Source: a bacterium (GTDB lineage Bacteria; Planctomycetota; J058; JAJDCP01). From it: DNA of 17,810 bases. The notes beneath the pieces are model-generated. The model did no database searches. It was not told the origin of the DNA and worked only from the letters and a program-made list of their open reading frames with translations. Below, in pieces: positions 16,945 to 17,810 of this stretch (positions within the stretch are counted from its first letter, which is position 1; each line of letters begins with the position of its first letter). Position numbers and translations under genes: made by a program. The stretch spans positions 1 through 17,810 of the forward strand of contig JAUIEM010000199.1 of the NCBI GenBank assembly GCA_030428695.1, written 5' to 3'.

Positions 16945-16954
16945 GCCGGCGGGT

Positions 16955-17329
16955 CTACTGCTTCAGGGCGACCACTTCCCGGATCTCGCGCGCCATCTCG
17001 TTGAGGCAGAAGGGCTTCGCGATGTAGGCATCGGCGCCGACGCCCTCGGCCTCCTCGACGGTCGCGGGCTGGTTGTGGGCCGTGAACATGATCAGCCCGG
17101 TGCGCGGGAAGCGCTGGCGCACGAGGTTGGCGAGCACGGTGCCGCGCACGACCGGCATCTCGACATCGATCAGCACCGCGTCGAAGCGGCGCTGCTCGAG
17201 GAGCTCTTTGGCCGAAGGCACGTCGGGCCGCCCGGTCACGTCGAAGTTGACCGACAGGCCGGCTTCGACCACCGCGAGGATGTCGGGGTCGTCGTCGACG
17301 ACCAGGATGCTGATCGGTCGGTCCGGCAT
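16955..17329 (-). CDS. Single-domain response regulator (CheY-like receiver)
   Basis: This 124-residue protein is one receiver domain with no output domain. The acidic pocket Asp12-Asp13-Asp14 (VVDDDPD), phosphorylation site Asp55 (LIDVEMP), Thr83 (MFTAHN) and Lys105-Pro106 (AKPF) are all present, so it should accept phosphate from a histidine kinase. Start ATG 17327-17329 follows AAGGAG. It is convergent with the RND permease gene, 10 bases apart, and lies downstream of the methylenetetrahydrofolate reductase gene on the same strand with a 43-base gap. No kinase gene is in the window, so its partner is unknown and it acts by protein contact or phosphotransfer. Confidence 0.95.
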   Translation of the reverse strand: MPDRPISILVVDDDPDILAVVEAGLSVNFDVTGRPDVPSAKELLEQRRFDAVLIDVEMPVVRGTVLANLVRQRFPRTGLIMFTAHNQPATVEEAEGVGADAYIAKPFCLNEMAREIREVVALKQ

Positions 17330-17348
17330 GGGCGCTCCTTCCCAGGCC

Positions 17349-17376
17349 AGGGTACCCGAGCGGCGGGGAAGTTCAA
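17349..17376 (-). promoter_or_regulatory. Possible promoter of the response regulator gene
   Basis: On the minus strand, TTGAAC (17371-17376) and TACCCT (17349-17354) are 16 bp apart. The -35 box contains the TGA stop of the upstream reductase gene, the same packing seen at the blaI-like promoter. The -10 box is a weak match. Confidence 0.4.
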
Positions 17377-17810
17377 GATTCCGCAGCAGCTCCCAGGCTC
17401 GCGACGCCGCGGGCCATCTCGAGGGCGAGGTCGAGGTCGGCGGAGTGCGGCGCGACGCACACGCCGGCGATGCGATCGCGCAGCGACGCGACCAGCTCGA
17501 GGGCGGCCTCGATGCCGATCTTGACCGCGTCCTCCGGGCTCGCCTCGGTCAGCTTGCGGCGCAGGCCATCGGGGACGCTCAAGCCGGGGATCTCGTTGTG
17601 CATCCACTCCGCCAGACGCGCGCTGGTCAGGGGCACGACGGTCAGCAGGAGGGGGATCCCCGGCTTCACCCGGTCGAGGAAGCGGTGCGCGGCCTTCGCC
17701 GAGAAGATCGGATGGCCGAGGGCGAGCTCGGCGCCCGCGTCGACCTTCCAGAAGAAGCGGCGCTGCTCCCGCTTCCTGTCCGCGGGGCTGAGGTCGAGGC
17801 CGACGCCGAC
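17373..17810 (-). CDS. Methylenetetrahydrofolate reductase domain, C-terminal part (runs off the right edge)
   Basis: The last 145 residues of a protein are visible; the frame is open to the window edge. KVDAGAELALGHPIFS, IPLLLTVVPLTSARLAEWMH and HNEIPGLSVPDGLRRKL follow the order of the 5,10-methylenetetrahydrofolate reductase barrel, and the HNE[IV]PG segment and GVCVAP..ADLDLALEM end are closest to the YitJ-type group, in which this domain is fused to a homocysteine methyltransferase. Such enzymes make 5-methyl-tetrahydrofolate for methionine synthesis. The usual Thr-Gln before the Pro/Phe (Gln183 in E. coli MetF, a folate contact) is Gly-His here, so activity or substrate may differ. Whether an N-terminal methyltransferase domain exists cannot be seen. 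The stop is at 17373-17375. Confidence 0.83.
   Translation of the reverse strand, partial: VGVGLDLSPADRKREQRRFFWKVDAGAELALGHPIFSAKAAHRFLDRVKPGIPLLLTVVPLTSARLAEWMHNEIPGLSVPDGLRRKLTEASPEDAVKIGIEAALELVASLRDRIAGVCVAPHSADLDLALEMARGVASLGAAAES

Overview
The window is a piece of a very GC-rich bacterial chromosome. A secreted peptidase, an RND efflux pump with its periplasmic adaptor and an FHA protein point to an organism with a complex envelope. The mix of a BlaI/M56 pair, a secreted S9 peptidase and dispersed palindromic repeats would fit Planctomycetota, Myxococcota or a similar lineage, but the phylum is inferred only weakly.

Layout: positions 1-2260 are visibly richer in A+T and lie at the 3' side of a tRNA-Pro(UGG) gene. 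They hold three minus-strand hypothetical genes, a 5'-truncated fourth frame and a decayed IS630-type transposase start, which together look like an accessory island. From about 2290 on the sequence is uniformly GC-rich and densely coding. In order: tRNA-Pro with its own promoter and terminator; a blaI-like repressor and M56 (BlaR1-like) membrane protease pair with overlapping ends, preceded by a Nudix hydrolase; a secreted S9 prolyl-oligopeptidase/DPP-IV-like peptidase read divergently; a 54-residue small frame; a UvrD/Rep helicase; an FHA/HTH protein on the opposite strand; a divergently read RND pump operon (adaptor plus permease); a single-domain response regulator; and the C-terminal part of a methylenetetrahydrofolate reductase running off the right end.

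How genes work together: the BlaI repressor should bind two palindromes 21 bp apart that sit on its own promoter, and the M56 protease is the expected sensor that inactivates it. The adaptor and permease overlap by 14 bp and form two parts of a tripartite efflux pump; no outer-membrane channel gene is present in the window.

The most interesting observation is in the S9 peptidase. Residues about 161-219 match the beta domain of the von Hippel-Lindau (VHL) protein. Of the five hydroxyproline-pocket positions compared, four are identical, one is Ser to Thr, and all have the human spacing. Others are three tandem ~70-residue helical repeats replacing the usual sensor domain of the M56 protein, a three-part FHA / roadblock-like / HTH protein with a degenerate FHA site, a tandemly duplicated pair of inverted palindromes (BIME-like) and an 18-unit degenerate hexamer array upstream of the helicase gene.
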